Positions 8,135 to 16,635 are shown, counted from the first letter of the stretch. The stretch: 64,000 bases of DNA from Mycobacterium sp. HUMS_12744610 (GCF_041206865.1 NZ_JBGEDP010000001.1:2418001-2482000); one strand, 5' to 3'. Numbers and translations are program-made. Notes: generated by a model not told the origin, from the letters alone.

Positions 8135-8887
8135 GAACGCACTTTAGAACCCGCCGCTGCGGCGGGACGCAGCATCCGCCCAATGAGGAGCGCCGAGAGC
8201 TGGCCGGGCGGGAGCCGTCCGCCGGTGGCCATCACCCGGTAGCGCCACCCCGGCACGACCGCGGCGTGGCCACGGTCGAAGGCGCGCAGGCGGGCGGCCA
8301 CCACGGGTTCGGTGGCGAGGCGCCGTAGATCGCGGTGTGCGAAACGTCCGAGCCGAGCGCGTCGACGAACCCGGTGCGGGTGGGCCCGGGGCACAGCGCG
8401 GTCACCGTGACGCCCGAGCCGCGGGTCTCGGCCCACAAAGCCTGACTGAGCGAGAGGACGAACGCCTTGGAAGCACCGTAGGTGGCCTGGTATGGGCCCG
8501 GCTGAAACGCGATGGTGGAGGCGACGTTCAGGATGCCGCCGCGGCCTCGCGCCAGCATGCCCGGCAACACCGCGTGGGTCAGGCGCACCAGTGCGTCGAC
8601 GTTGACCGCGACCAGTTCGTGCTCGCGCCCGGTGTCGATCTCGGCGAACGCGCCGTAGGTGCCGAACCCGGCGTTGTTAACCAGGACGTCCATCGCCCGC
8701 CCGTCGAGATGGGCGATCAGGCCGGCGTTCCGGCGCCCAGGTCGCCGACGACCAGCTCCACGTACGGGCGCGCGCGGTCCCGTCCGGCCAGCACCAGCGG
8801 GAAGCCCCGCGCCGCGAGCTGGTCGGCGAAGACCGCGCCCAGCCCGGAACTGGCCCCGGTGATCACCGCCCACGCGTGATTGGACAT
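8131..8887 (-). pseudogene. Short-chain dehydrogenase/reductase, broken by two frameshifts and a deletion
   Basis: Three frames together encode a classical SDR. Frame one from ATG 8887 gives AWAVITGASSGLGAVFADQL (the Rossmann TGxxxGxG motif). A second frame gives VLVNNAGFGTYGAF, NVASTIAFQPGPYQATYGAS with the Ser/Tyr/Lys active-site region, and ALCPGPTRTGF. A third frame gives the C-terminal FDRGHAAVVPGWRYRVMAT. The first junction also lacks about 20 residues after the nucleotide site, so this is more than one sequencing slip. The N-terminus overlaps the upstream DUF1707 gene by 25 bases, and the end overlaps the oxidase start (ATGA). Confidence 0.85.
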
Positions 8888-9309
8888 GATTTCTCTTCGA
8901 TTGCAACGGATTTGACACTCAGAGCGTGGCCGGCCAGGCCGATCGCGCCGCCCAGGATCGGCCAGATCGGCCAGAAGTACGTCGCGGCGGTCGTGGCGGC
9001 GACGGCGGCCCAGACCGCGAGCGCGACGACGGCCATGGCCAGGTAGGCGCCCGCGTGCAGGCGCACCCCGCGGCGCGCCGCGGCGACGCGGGCGGCGCGG
9101 CGGCGGGGATCGTGGCGGCGGATGCGCTCGACCGGCAGGTCGGTGAGGACCTGCCGAAGCTCGCCGGCGGTGTGCGTCTCGAAGACGGCCTGCAGCCGCG
9201 CGTCGTAGTCGGGCAGCTGCAGGTAGCCCTGGGCGAGGGCTTGGCCCAGCAGGTCGGCGGTCTTCTCGCGGTCGCGGTCGCCGGCCAGCAGTTCGAGCGG
9301 TGTGGTCAT
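8863..9309 (-). CDS. DUF1707/2TM-domain membrane protein
   Basis: This 148-residue protein starts with a DUF1707 SHOCT-like domain (DREKTADLLGQALAQGYLQL, then a YDARLQAVFETHTAGEL-type segment). A basic linker and a two-helix membrane domain follow (YLAMAVVALAVWAAVAATTA and a second segment FWPIWPILGGAIGLAGHAL). Such proteins are common in actinobacteria; the N-terminal domain is thought to mediate interactions at the membrane, and no reaction is known. Transcription is divergent from the TetR gene at 9375, and the shared intergenic region holds a clear palindromic operator, so it may be under TetR control. Confidence 0.8.
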   Translation of the reverse strand: MTTPLELLAGDRDREKTADLLGQALAQGYLQLPDYDARLQAVFETHTAGELRQVLTDLPVERIRRHDPRRRAARVAAARRGVRLHAGAYLAMAVVALAVWAAVAATTAATYFWPIWPILGGAIGLAGHALSVKSVAIEEKSCPITRGR

Positions 9310-9340
9310 CGGGGGCTCCCTCCGCTGACGATGTGAATAG

Positions 9341-9366
9341 CATTAACATAGACTACGATGTTAATG
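9341..9366. promoter_or_regulatory. TetR operator, 9-base perfect inverted repeat
   Basis: CATTAACAT at 9341-9349 and ATGTTAATG at 9358-9366 are exact reverse complements separated by eight bases. They lie nine bases before the tetR start and 31 bases from the divergent DUF1707 start. The AT-rich symmetric site in a GC-rich genome, between a regulator and a divergent gene, is typical of an autoregulatory TetR operator. Binding is inferred from position and symmetry. Confidence 0.75.
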
Positions 9367-9374
9367 TCGTCAAC

Positions 9375-9971
9375 ATGGCTCGGGTCGCGCGGCGCAACAG
9401 CTACCACCACGGCGACCTCAAGCGCGCGCTGACCGACGCGGCGCTGGCGCTGGTGGCCGAGAAGGGGCCGAAGGGTTTCACGCTCACCGAGGCCGCCCGG
9501 CGCGCGGGTGTGAGCGCCGCGGCGCCGTATCGGCACTTCGCCGACAAGGCGGAGCTGCTGGCCGCGGTCGCCGAGCAGGGCTTCGGTGACCTGCACGCCG
9601 AGCTGGCGGCGGCCGCCGAGCGCGTGGCGGAACCGCGGGAGCGCGTGATCGAGCTGGGCCGGGTGTATGTGCGCTGGGCCGTCGGCCATCCCGACCACTA
9701 CCAGGTGATGTTCGGGTCGGAGTCGCTCAAGGCCGAGCGCCCGAGCCTGGCGACGGCCGCCGAGCGGGCGTTCGACGACCTGCTCGCCGCGATCACGACG
9801 TGTCAGCAGGCGGGCCTCGTCGACGGGGACGATCCGCGCGAACTCGCCGCGCCGCTGTGGTCGCTGGTGCACGGGATCGCGTCGCTGACGATCGGCGGCG
9901 AGCTGCGTGCGGTGGGCATCGGGCAAGATCCAGAGGAGATCGTCAAGGGTGTTGTGGCCCAGTTGCTCTAG
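9375..9971 (+). CDS. TetR-family transcriptional regulator
   Basis: A 198-residue repressor-type protein. The N-terminal helix-turn-helix runs from about residue 8 to 55 and includes YHHGDLKRALTDAAL, GFTLTEAARRAGVSAAAPYR and HFADKAELLAAVAEQGF, the usual TetR recognition region. The C-terminal part matches the WHG-type ligand-binding domain (WAVGHPDHYQVMFGS, LWSLVHGIASL). An upstream in-frame start exists at 9300, but ATG 9375 is preferred because the earlier one would place coding sequence over the operator palindrome. Probable targets are itself and the divergent DUF1707-SDR-oxidase genes; the inducer is unknown. Confidence 0.88.
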   Translation: MARVARRNSYHHGDLKRALTDAALALVAEKGPKGFTLTEAARRAGVSAAAPYRHFADKAELLAAVAEQGFGDLHAELAAAAERVAEPRERVIELGRVYVRWAVGHPDHYQVMFGSESLKAERPSLATAAERAFDDLLAAITTCQQAGLVDGDDPRELAAPLWSLVHGIASLTIGGELRAVGIGQDPEEIVKGVVAQLL

Positions 9972-10028
9972 CGGCCGTGGTGCGGGGCTCGTAGCATCTG
10001 CTCACGCTCACCGGAGAGCAGGTACGAG

Positions 10029-10844
10029 ATGACCGATGCCCCCACCGGCGTGACCGACGTCGACAAATGGGACCGCGGCATGACCGAGCGCATAATCGCG
10101 CTGACCCGACCGATCGTCAAGCGCTACTTCCGCTCCGAGGTGCGCGGCCTGGACAACATGCCGCCGGGGCCGTCGTTGGTGGTGGCCAACCATTCCGGCG
10201 GCATGCTGACCTTCGACCTGTCGGTGTTCGCGGTCGACTACTACGACACCTACGGCTACGAGCGTCCCCTCTACGCGCTCGCCTTCGACACGGTCTTCGC
10301 CGGCCCGGCCGCCGACTTCTTCCGGCGCACCGGGGTGATACGGGCGACCCGCGAGAACGCCGCCAGGGCCCTGGATGCCGGTGGCGTCGTGCTGGTCTTC
10401 CCGGGCGGGGACTTCGACGTCTACCGGCCGACCCTGCGCGAGAACGCCATCGACTTCGACGGGCGAACCGGCTACATCAGCACGGCGATGGAGGCCGGCG
10501 TGCCGATCGTTCCCGCGGTCTCCATCGGCGGGCAGGAAAGCCAGTTCTTTCTGTCGCGCGGCCAGTGGTTGTCGCGCCTGCTCGGGCTCACCAAGTTCGA
10601 ACGCAAGTTCTTCCGAACGAACATCCTGCCGATCACGTTCGGCTTTCCGTTCGGTCTCAGCGTCTTGGCGCCGGTCAACATTCCGCTGCCCACCAAGATC
10701 GTCACCGAGGTGTTGCCACCGATCGACCTCGCAGCGGTCGGCGTCGCTGCTGACGTCAAAAGGCTTGACGCGCATGTGCGTTGGGTGATGCAGAAGGGCC
10801 TGCAGGCACTGGCCGCCCAGCGTCACTTTCCGATTCTGGGCTGA
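10029..10844 (+). CDS. PlsC-type lysophospholipid/glycerolipid acyltransferase
   Basis: A 271-residue LPLAT-superfamily protein that would transfer acyl chains to a (lyso)lipid at the membrane. The catalytic block is VVANHSGGMLTFD, an extended form of the NHx4D motif with histidine and downstream aspartate. Further on are FRRTGVIRATRENA (block II), VVLVFPGGDFDVYRP (block III, FPGG) and AGVPIVPAVSIGG (block IV). The longer spacing between His and Asp resembles the DAGAT-like/Rv1920-type subgroup more than classical PlsC. The last 22 bases overlap the convergent P450 gene. Substrate remains open. Confidence 0.82.
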   Translation: MTDAPTGVTDVDKWDRGMTERIIALTRPIVKRYFRSEVRGLDNMPPGPSLVVANHSGGMLTFDLSVFAVDYYDTYGYERPLYALAFDTVFAGPAADFFRRTGVIRATRENAARALDAGGVVLVFPGGDFDVYRPTLRENAIDFDGRTGYISTAMEAGVPIVPAVSIGGQESQFFLSRGQWLSRLLGLTKFERKFFRTNILPITFGFPFGLSVLAPVNIPLPTKIVTEVLPPIDLAAVGVAADVKRLDAHVRWVMQKGLQALAAQRHFPILG

Positions 10845-12088
10845 GATGGCGCCGGGGCGAAGGTGACCGGCAGCGTGGCCAGCCCGGTCATGCTGGGGTT
10901 GCCCAGATACTGGCGGACGCCCTCGAGTTCGACGCGGTAGTCGGGAATGCGCTCGAGCACCGCGGCGACCATCACCTGCGACACCACGCGCGCCAGGTGC
11001 GAGCCGATGCAGCGGTGCGGCCCCAGCCCGAACGCGACGTGGCGGTTGGGTGCGCGGTCCAGCACGATCTCGTCGGGCCGGTCGAACTCCTTCGCGTCGT
11101 GGTTGGCCGAGAGCCAGCTGAGGACGACGCGGTCGTTTTTCCGCAGGTGTTGACCGCCGATTTCGACGTCGCGGGTCACGGTGCGGCTCAGGGTCTGGTT
11201 GACCGAGAAGTAGCGCAGGAACTCGTCGGTGGCGCTGCGGTGCAGTTCGGGGTGGTCGATGAGTTGTCGGCGCAGCTGCGGGTGGGTGCCCAGGTGCAGC
11301 AGGGTCAGCGCGGTCTGGGAGGTCGTGGTGTCCACACCGCCGGCGATGAGGTTCCACAGGATGTTGAGCAGTTGTTCGTCGGAGAGGCGCCGGCCGTCGA
11401 ATTCGAACGCGATGAGGAAGCTGGTCAGGTCGTCTCGCGGATTGCCGCGCCGGGCGGCCGCGAAGTCGAGGACGCCCTGCATCAGGGCGGGCACCTGCGC
11501 GATGGCCTGTGCGTACTCGGTGCTGTCCTGCGAGAGCGCCATGACGGAGTGGAACAGGTTGGCGTAGAGGTGCCAGTTGTCGTACGGCAGGCCCATGAGC
11601 TTCATGGTGAGGATGGCCGGGACCGGGCTGGCGTAGTCGAGCACGAGGTCCATCCGGCCGTCGGCGATGCGGCGGTCGAGGAACTCGTGTGCCTTCTGCT
11701 CCATGAACGGCTCGAGTTTGTGCACGGCGCCGGGGGAGAGGAACGGGGCCAGCGCGTGCCGCAGCGCCTGGTGATACGGGCCGTCGATCTCGCCGATGCC
11801 CAGCGCCGGTTGGCCTTCGGGGCGCGGGACACCCATCTCGCCCTGGTAGTCGACGCCGTCGTCGGCGTCGGGCTCGTATTTGTGGGCGAAGGTCTCGCCA
11901 TCGCGGGCGGCGCGGCTGACGGCGTCATAGCTGCTGAGGTACCAGAAGCCGCCGTAGTTGGTGTTCCAGGCGACCGGGCATCGTTGTCGGAGGTTGGCGT
12001 TGACAGCCAGTTCGTCGAGGTTGAATTCGTCGGAGTGATGGTCGAAGTCGACGATTGCGTCGTCGGTGATGCCGGGGCGTGTGACCAT
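10823..12088 (-). CDS. Cytochrome P450
   Basis: A 421-residue soluble bacterial P450 that would use ferredoxin electrons to hydroxylate a substrate. The heme-thiolate signature is FGLGPHRCIGSHLA. The I-helix oxygen-activation motif is LIAGGVDTTTSQ, with Gly-Val where many P450s have Gly-x-Glu/Asp-Thr, and a K-helix-like ExxR is at EFLR. ATG 12088 was chosen over the GTG at 12103 because GAAAGG lies eight bases before it. The gene is convergent with the acyltransferase and 108 bases downstream of the methyltransferase on the same strand. The CYP family number cannot be assigned from memory. Confidence 0.92.
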   Translation of the reverse strand: MVTRPGITDDAIVDFDHHSDEFNLDELAVNANLRQRCPVAWNTNYGGFWYLSSYDAVSRAARDGETFAHKYEPDADDGVDYQGEMGVPRPEGQPALGIGEIDGPYHQALRHALAPFLSPGAVHKLEPFMEQKAHEFLDRRIADGRMDLVLDYASPVPAILTMKLMGLPYDNWHLYANLFHSVMALSQDSTEYAQAIAQVPALMQGVLDFAAARRGNPRDDLTSFLIAFEFDGRRLSDEQLLNILWNLIAGGVDTTTSQTALTLLHLGTHPQLRRQLIDHPELHRSATDEFLRYFSVNQTLSRTVTRDVEIGGQHLRKNDRVVLSWLSANHDAKEFDRPDEIVLDRAPNRHVAFGLGPHRCIGSHLARVVSQVMVAAVLERIPDYRVELEGVRQYLGNPSMTGLATLPVTFAPAPSQPRIGK

Positions 12089-12196
12089 CGGGAAGCCTTT
12101 CACGGCAAGGAGATCTGGCCGAGGTGGGGATTGCGCGCGTAGTGGTTTGTCTGTGCATTATTACGCCTTCGAGCGGTGCGGAGATAGCGTTCACTG

Positions 12197-12871
12197 TCAG
12201 GTTTCGAGACCGGCCGGCCGCTGTTTGGTCGCGACGTAGAGGTGGACGCTGCCGAAACCACCGAGTTGCTCGTGGTGGACATCGAACCCGAAGCTGTCGA
12301 AGATCGCCGGCATGTCGCGGATCACGTCGCCCGCGCGCTTCCACAAGCCGGCCACGGTGCGGCCCAGCCGGTGGCCGTCGTCGGGATAGCCCACGTCGAT
12401 CAATACCAGCCGCCCCTGATGCCTTAGCACGCGATGCATTTGGGTCATGGCCCGTTGAGCGTCGGGATAGCCGCTGAAGGACATGGTGTTGACGACGGTG
12501 TCGAACTGGCCGTCGGCGAAGGGCAGCGCCTCGACGTTTGCCTGACGCAGCTGGGCCGTCACGCCCGCCCGGCGCAGATTGTGCCGGGCGACCGCGACCA
12601 TGCGCGCGTTGAGGTCCACCCCGCAGGTGTCGAAGTTGTTGGCGCAGCGGGTGAGCAACCAACCGGTTCCGAAAGAAACCTCGAGGACACGCGGGCCGCG
12701 GATGTGCGGGAGCGCTGCGCTGAGCCAATGCCGCCAGACCGGCAGCAGCTTGACCGCCAGGTCGTAGGGGCGGGCCCACCGCGTGTACATGCGATCGAAG
12801 TGTGCGGTGAATGCGCGGGCGTCACGCGGCTCCGACGGCCGGGGGCCATTCGACGAATCCTGCCGGCTCAT
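12197..12871 (-). CDS. Class I SAM-dependent methyltransferase
   Basis: A 224-residue methyltransferase of the UbiE/Methyltransf_11 type. Motif I (VLEVSFGTGWLLTRCA) binds S-adenosylmethionine, the acidic residue after strand 2 is in TCGVDLNARM, and motif II/III segments are ANVEALPFADGQFDTVVN and GRLVLIDVGYP. The phenylalanine in place of the usual glycine of motif I (SFGTG) is a mild variant. ATG 12871 follows a strong GGGAG site; a longer frame upstream has no such support. It is followed on the same strand by the P450 gene and could act with it on the same small molecule or lipid, but this is guesswork. Confidence 0.85.
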   Translation of the reverse strand: MSRQDSSNGPRPSEPRDARAFTAHFDRMYTRWARPYDLAVKLLPVWRHWLSAALPHIRGPRVLEVSFGTGWLLTRCANNFDTCGVDLNARMVAVARHNLRRAGVTAQLRQANVEALPFADGQFDTVVNTMSFSGYPDAQRAMTQMHRVLRHQGRLVLIDVGYPDDGHRLGRTVAGLWKRAGDVIRDMPAIFDSFGFDVHHEQLGGFGSVHLYVATKQRPAGLET

Positions 12872-13029
12872 CGCGGCTCCCTCTCGCGCCCAGCGTGGTT
12901 TTCGCCGGATTGCGGCGCGCCCGTGGCACCGGCGTCCGGTCGCTAAGCTATCACCCTGGGTGGTCGGCCATTCGCGGATTTCGCGGTCGGTGGGGCGCCG
13001 GTCCACAAGGCGCTGCCGGGAGGACTGTA

Positions 13030-13482
13030 ATGGAAAGTCACCGAACGGTTTTCAACCATGTCGGGTTGTGTGTCGCGGATCGGGAGCGGTCGCGGCGCTT
13101 CTACGAGGGGCTGCTCGGGTTCGAGTTCTGGTGGGAGATCGAGCCGCCCGACGACCGCACCGCCCGGCTGGTGGGGCTGCCCGAGCCGCTGGGCGTGCAC
13201 GCGACGTATCTGGTGCGTGACGGGTTCGTGCTCGAACTGATCGACTACTCCAGGCGCGACGTGCATGCCGGGCCCGAGCGCGTCATGGACCAGGTGGGGC
13301 TGACGCACATCTCGTTCTCGGTGTCCGACCTGCCCGGCGTGCTGGCCCGGGTCGCGGACTTCGGGGGAGCGGTGGTCTCCGAATCGGTGACCGAGGGGTC
13401 GGCGATGATCCGCGACCCCGACGGGCAGCTGCTGGAGCTGCTGCCCGAGGGGTGGCTTGCGGTGTTGCCGCCGCGGCCGTAG
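13030..13482 (+). CDS. VOC-family (glyoxalase/bleomycin-resistance/dioxygenase fold) protein
   Basis: A 150-residue single vicinal-oxygen-chelate domain made of two beta-alpha-beta-beta-beta units. The first begins VFNHVGLCVADRERSRRFYE with a metal-ligand histidine, the middle has VLELIDY, the second unit begins LTHISFSVSDLPGVLARV, and the end is IRDPDGQLLELLPEG with the terminal glutamate. The pattern of His/Glu ligands fits a lactoylglutathione-lyase or methylmalonyl-CoA-epimerase-like metalloenzyme, but substrates in this superfamily are unpredictable. ATG 13030 follows GGGAGGA at good spacing. A longer upstream open frame overlaps the divergent methyltransferase and is rejected. Confidence 0.85.
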   Translation: MESHRTVFNHVGLCVADRERSRRFYEGLLGFEFWWEIEPPDDRTARLVGLPEPLGVHATYLVRDGFVLELIDYSRRDVHAGPERVMDQVGLTHISFSVSDLPGVLARVADFGGAVVSESVTEGSAMIRDPDGQLLELLPEGWLAVLPPRP

Positions 13483-13516
13483 CGGGTATGTCGGCGGGTT
13501 GGTCCTGTTGTCGGTG

Positions 13517-13582
13517 CCCGGTGGGATCGTGTCGCTCATGGTGACGACGACCCGGTGGGATCGTGTCGCTCATGGTGACGAC
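13517..13582. repeat. Tandem 34-base duplication
   Basis: A unit beginning cccggtgggatcgtgtcg at 13517 is repeated at 13551, with at least 32 identical bases, and a third partial unit (cccggtggga) follows at 13582. The duplication lies in the leader of the small secreted-protein gene and ends inside its ribosome-binding region. It probably arose by replication slippage; an effect on expression is possible but not shown. Confidence 0.8.
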
Positions 13583-13598
13583 CCGGTGGGAGGCCGCG

Positions 13599-13850
13599 AT
13601 GATCGCAGTGAAGTTGACGGGTGCGGCGGTGCTGGCGGGCGCCGCGCTGGGCGTGCTGACCGCCGCGCCGGCGCACGCCGCTCCGCCGTGCGCGCAGTTC
13701 GGCACCTGCCAGTACATGCCGAACCCCAATTACGACGGCCCGTTGCTCCCGACGTGGGACACGCCCGGAACCTACGGCGGCTGGACGAACCTGCCGGTGA
13801 TGTGCGACCCGGCGGCGTATCGGTGTGAGCAGTACGTCCCGGTGCCGTGA
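13599..13850 (+). CDS. Small secreted protein of unknown function
   Basis: An 83-residue exported protein. The N-terminal signal peptide has a lysine, then the hydrophobic core LTGAAVLAGAALGVLTAAP, and a likely cleavage after AHA (residue ~27). The mature part of about 56 residues is rich in Pro, Tyr and Trp and has four cysteines, which could form two disulfides. Such small Cys-containing secreted proteins are common in mycobacteria and mostly uncharacterised. ATG 13599 follows GGGAGG at five bases; earlier ATGs within the tandem repeat are less well placed. No function is claimed. Confidence 0.75.
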   Translation: MIAVKLTGAAVLAGAALGVLTAAPAHAAPPCAQFGTCQYMPNPNYDGPLLPTWDTPGTYGGWTNLPVMCDPAAYRCEQYVPVP

Positions 13851-13882
13851 CCGCGCCGGGTGCGGAAATGCATGGCTGCTCC

Positions 13883-13905
13883 GTGTAGCACATTAAGTGC
13901 TACAC
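13883..13905. promoter_or_regulatory. vapBC operator palindrome
   Basis: GTGTAGCAC at 13883-13891 and GTGCTACAC at 13897-13905 are perfect reverse complements with a five-base AT spacer, ending eight bases before the antitoxin ATG. Position and symmetry fit autoregulatory binding by the VapB-VapC complex. Confidence 0.8.
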
Positions 13906-13913
13906 TAGTCGCC

Positions 13914-14183
13914 ATGGACAGCATCGGGATCCGTGAATTGCGCCAGAACGCCAGCGTGTGGATCGCGAAAGTCAAGGCGGGGCTGACCGTCCAAATCACC
14001 GACCGCGGTCGGCCGGTAGCGCGGCTGGTGCCGATCACGCCCGCCGAACAGGTGCGTGACCAACTCATCGCCCACGGCCGGTTGATCCCCGCTGCCGCGC
14101 CCCGAGTCCCCCTCGACAGGGCCGATCTGATCGAGGGCCCGCCACTCTCGTCCATACTGGATGAACAACGCTCCGATCGATGA
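13914..14183 (+). CDS. vapB: Type II antitoxin, Phd/VapB family
   Basis: An 89-residue antitoxin. Residues ~1-45 form the Phd/YefM DNA-binding fold (SIGIRELRQNASVWI, then GLTVQITDRGRPVARLVPI). The C-terminal tail (PLDRADLIEGPPLSSILDE) is the usual toxin-neutralising extension. It overlaps the vapC start in ATGA, so antitoxin and toxin are translationally coupled. A perfect palindromic operator lies directly upstream. The ATG at 13914 begins the conserved domain; a longer frame upstream runs through the operator. Partner specificity is inferred from adjacency. Confidence 0.88.
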   Translation: MDSIGIRELRQNASVWIAKVKAGLTVQITDRGRPVARLVPITPAEQVRDQLIAHGRLIPAAAPRVPLDRADLIEGPPLSSILDEQRSDR

Positions 14184-14590
14184 TCTACCTCGATACGTCG
14201 GCTACCGTGAAACTGGTTGCGGCTGAAGAAGAGTCCGCGGCCCTGATCGATTGGCTCAACGCACACCCCGACGAAAACCTCGTCACCAGCGCCGTGGGCC
14301 ACATCGAGCTGATCCGAGCGGCCACACGAATCGGGCCCCAAGCTGTAGCGCTCGCGCGAAATGTCGCCGCGACGATCGACACCCTTGTTCTGACGGACGC
14401 TATCGCGGCAGCGGCGGCCACGAGCTCGCCTGCCGAGCTGCGGACCCTGGACGCAATACACCTGGCCACGGCGCATATCCACCGAAAGTCGCTGACCGCT
14501 TTCTGCGCCTACGATCGCCGGCTGCTCGGCGCAGCCGAATCGCATGGGCTGCCAACGGTTTCCCCGCGCGGCGCCGCAGACATCAGCTAG
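14180..14590 (+). CDS. vapC: VapC PIN-domain toxin ribonuclease
   Basis: A 136-residue PIN-domain endoribonuclease that would cleave RNA when released from VapB. The first acidic residue is in MIYLDTSATVKLV, the conserved Glu in GHIELIRA, the next Asp in LRTLDAIHLATA, and the last in CAYDRRLL, giving the usual quartet of metal-binding acids. The start is within the ATGA overlap with vapB. The stop codon TAG is part of the CTAG target at which the adjacent IS1634-type element inserted. Because the target was duplicated, the stop codon and full reading frame are retained, and the gene appears intact. Confidence 0.88.
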   Translation: MIYLDTSATVKLVAAEEESAALIDWLNAHPDENLVTSAVGHIELIRAATRIGPQAVALARNVAATIDTLVLTDAIAAAAATSSPAELRTLDAIHLATAHIHRKSLTAFCAYDRRLLGAAESHGLPTVSPRGAADIS

Positions 14591-16591
14591 CCCGAAGTTA
14601 CGACTGCTTTCGGGCGTTATCTGATTGTTGAACTGGGTAGATGGTTTTGAACCGGCGTAGATATGTAGTCAGAATATGCGGCGTGTCGCCTTCGCGGGAA
14701 GTTTGGAATGAAATATGATCGTTGTTATGCCGCGTCAGCAGGGCCGGGTTCACGTAGTCAGAGTCCGGAAGACGCACGTGGACAAGCAGGGCCAGCGCCG
14801 CCAGTACACGTCGGCCTACCTGCGGCGCACTTACCGAGACGGCGCTGCGGTGCGCAACGAGACCGTGGCCAACCTGTCGATGCTGCCGCCGGAGTCCGTC
14901 GACGCGATCGAGGCGACGCTGAAGGGTCAGACGCTGGTGCCGGCGGGCAGCGAATTCAGCATCGTGCGGTCGCTGCCGCATGGGCACGTGGCCGCGGTCG
15001 CGGCGGTAGCGCGCCAGCTGGGCCTGCCCGCGCTGCTGGGCCCGGCCGGGCGCAGACGCGATCTCGTCCTGGCGCTGATCGTCTCGCGGGTGATCCGGCC
15101 CGGCTCGAAACTATCCACGCTGGCGTGGTGGCCCGACACCACGTTGGCCACCGACCTGGGGGTGGCCGGCGCATCCACCGACGAGATCTACGCCGCGATG
15201 GACTGGCTGGCCGGCCGACAGGGGGCGATCGAGAAAAAGCTCGCGGCCAAACACCTCGCCCCGCAGGTGAATCCGGGCCGGATGGCACTGTTCGATTTGA
15301 CCAGCGCATGGGTGACCGGCCGGTGTTGCGAGCTGGCCGCGCGCGGCTACTCCCGCGACGGCAAGAAAGGCTGCGAGCAGATCGAGTACGGGGTGCTCAC
15401 CGATCCGGCCGGGCGCCCGGTCGCGGTGCGGGTGTTCAAAGGCAACACCGCCGACCCGGATGCCTTCACTGAGATCGTCACCGTCATCCGCAACGAGCTG
15501 GGCATCCAGCGGTTGGTGTTGGTGGGCGATCGCGGCATGGTCACCTCTGCGCGCATCGACGCGCTGCGCAAGCTCAACGACGACCCCGACACCGCCACCG
15601 ATTTCGGGTGGATCACCGCGCTGCGCGCCCCGGCGATCGCCAAACTGGCCGCCGACGACGGCCCGCTGCAGATGAGCCTTTTCGACACCCAGGACCTGGC
15701 CGAGATCACCCATCCCGACTACCCCGGCGAACGGCTGATCGCCTGCCGCAACCCCGCGCTGGCCGCCGAACGCGCCCGCAAACGCAGCGACCTGCTCAAC
15801 GCGACCGAGAAACTACTCGCCGCGATCGCCGACCGGGTCAACCGCGGCACCCTGCGCGGGGCCGGCAAGATCGGCGAAGTGGTCGGCGCGGCCATCGGGA
15901 AGTACAAGATGGGCAAGCACTTTCACCGCGACATCACCGACACCAGCTTCACCTACCGCCGCGACCAGGCCCGCATCGAGGCCGAAGCCGCCCTCGACGG
16001 CATCTACGTGCTGCGCACCAGCGTCGACGCCGAGGACCTCGACCCCGGCGCGGTGGTGCAAAGCTACAAGAACCTCGCCAACGTCGAGCGCGACTTTCGC
16101 ATCATCAAAACCGACGATCTGGACCTGCGGCCCATCCACCACCGTCTCGAGGACCGCGTCAAAGCCCACGTGCTGATCTGCCTGCTCGCCTGCTACCTCA
16201 TCTGGCACCTGCGCAAAACCTGGGCGCCAATGACATTCACCGACGAGCACCCACCCCAGCGGGATAACCCGGTCGCGCCCGCACAGCGCTCACCCCACGC
16301 CGATGCCAAAGCCACCCGCAAGCACGACACCCACGGCAACCCGCTGCGCAGCTTCCGTGGACTGCTCGACCACCTGGCCACATTGACCCGCAACCAGGTC
16401 CGCTACCCCGGCGCTAACACCGAAGTCCCCATACTGGCCGAACCCACCCCCGACCAACGCCGCGCCTTCGACCTGCTCAACACCCCGATCCCGCTCACCA
16501 TCACCGCGTAGCCAGAACAACCACCCCCCAAACCAAACAAATCCCCAGTTCAGCCCAGGTATTCACCCATTTCAGCTACAGTAACTTCGGG
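14591..16591 (+). mobile_element. IS1634-family insertion sequence (2.0 kb)
   Basis: The element starts cccgaagttac at 14591 and ends with the reverse complement gtaacttcggg at 16591. It is flanked on both sides by CTAG (14587-14590 and 16592-16595), a four-base target duplication. It holds one transposase gene. The left CTAG contains the vapC stop codon. Both termini and the transposase look intact, so it may still be mobile. Boundaries are read directly; the family name rests on the transposase. Confidence 0.85.
14715..16511 (+). CDS. IS1634-family (IS4-superfamily) DDE transposase
   Basis: A 598-residue transposase with RNase-H-like catalytic fold. Recognisable stretches are LALIVSRVIRPGSKLSTLAW, FDLTSAWVTGRC (first Asp), LVLVGDRGMVTSARID (second Asp), a long insertion, and a late helix with YKNLANVERDFRIIKTDDL (Glu in the YREK/E-like signature) followed by RPIHHRLEDRVKAHVLICLL. 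The late ERxFR...PI(H)h..RI.AH block is diagnostic of the IS1634 group. Length fits the family. It fills the insertion sequence between its two terminal repeats and shows no frameshift. Confidence 0.93.
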   Translation: MIVVMPRQQGRVHVVRVRKTHVDKQGQRRQYTSAYLRRTYRDGAAVRNETVANLSMLPPESVDAIEATLKGQTLVPAGSEFSIVRSLPHGHVAAVAAVARQLGLPALLGPAGRRRDLVLALIVSRVIRPGSKLSTLAWWPDTTLATDLGVAGASTDEIYAAMDWLAGRQGAIEKKLAAKHLAPQVNPGRMALFDLTSAWVTGRCCELAARGYSRDGKKGCEQIEYGVLTDPAGRPVAVRVFKGNTADPDAFTEIVTVIRNELGIQRLVLVGDRGMVTSARIDALRKLNDDPDTATDFGWITALRAPAIAKLAADDGPLQMSLFDTQDLAEITHPDYPGERLIACRNPALAAERARKRSDLLNATEKLLAAIADRVNRGTLRGAGKIGEVVGAAIGKYKMGKHFHRDITDTSFTYRRDQARIEAEAALDGIYVLRTSVDAEDLDPGAVVQSYKNLANVERDFRIIKTDDLDLRPIHHRLEDRVKAHVLICLLACYLIWHLRKTWAPMTFTDEHPPQRDNPVAPAQRSPHADAKATRKHDTHGNPLRSFRGLLDHLATLTRNQVRYPGANTEVPILAEPTPDQRRAFDLLNTPIPLTITA

Positions 16592-16635
16592 CTAGCCGAT
16601 TGCCCGGCACGGGTGTGCGCCTGGCAGCGACAACG

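Noticed and set aside
16612..16632. A fifth copy of the dispersed repeat beside the IS1634-type element
   Set aside because: Only the core cctggcagcgacaac is shared; the first half does not match well enough to separate it from chance.
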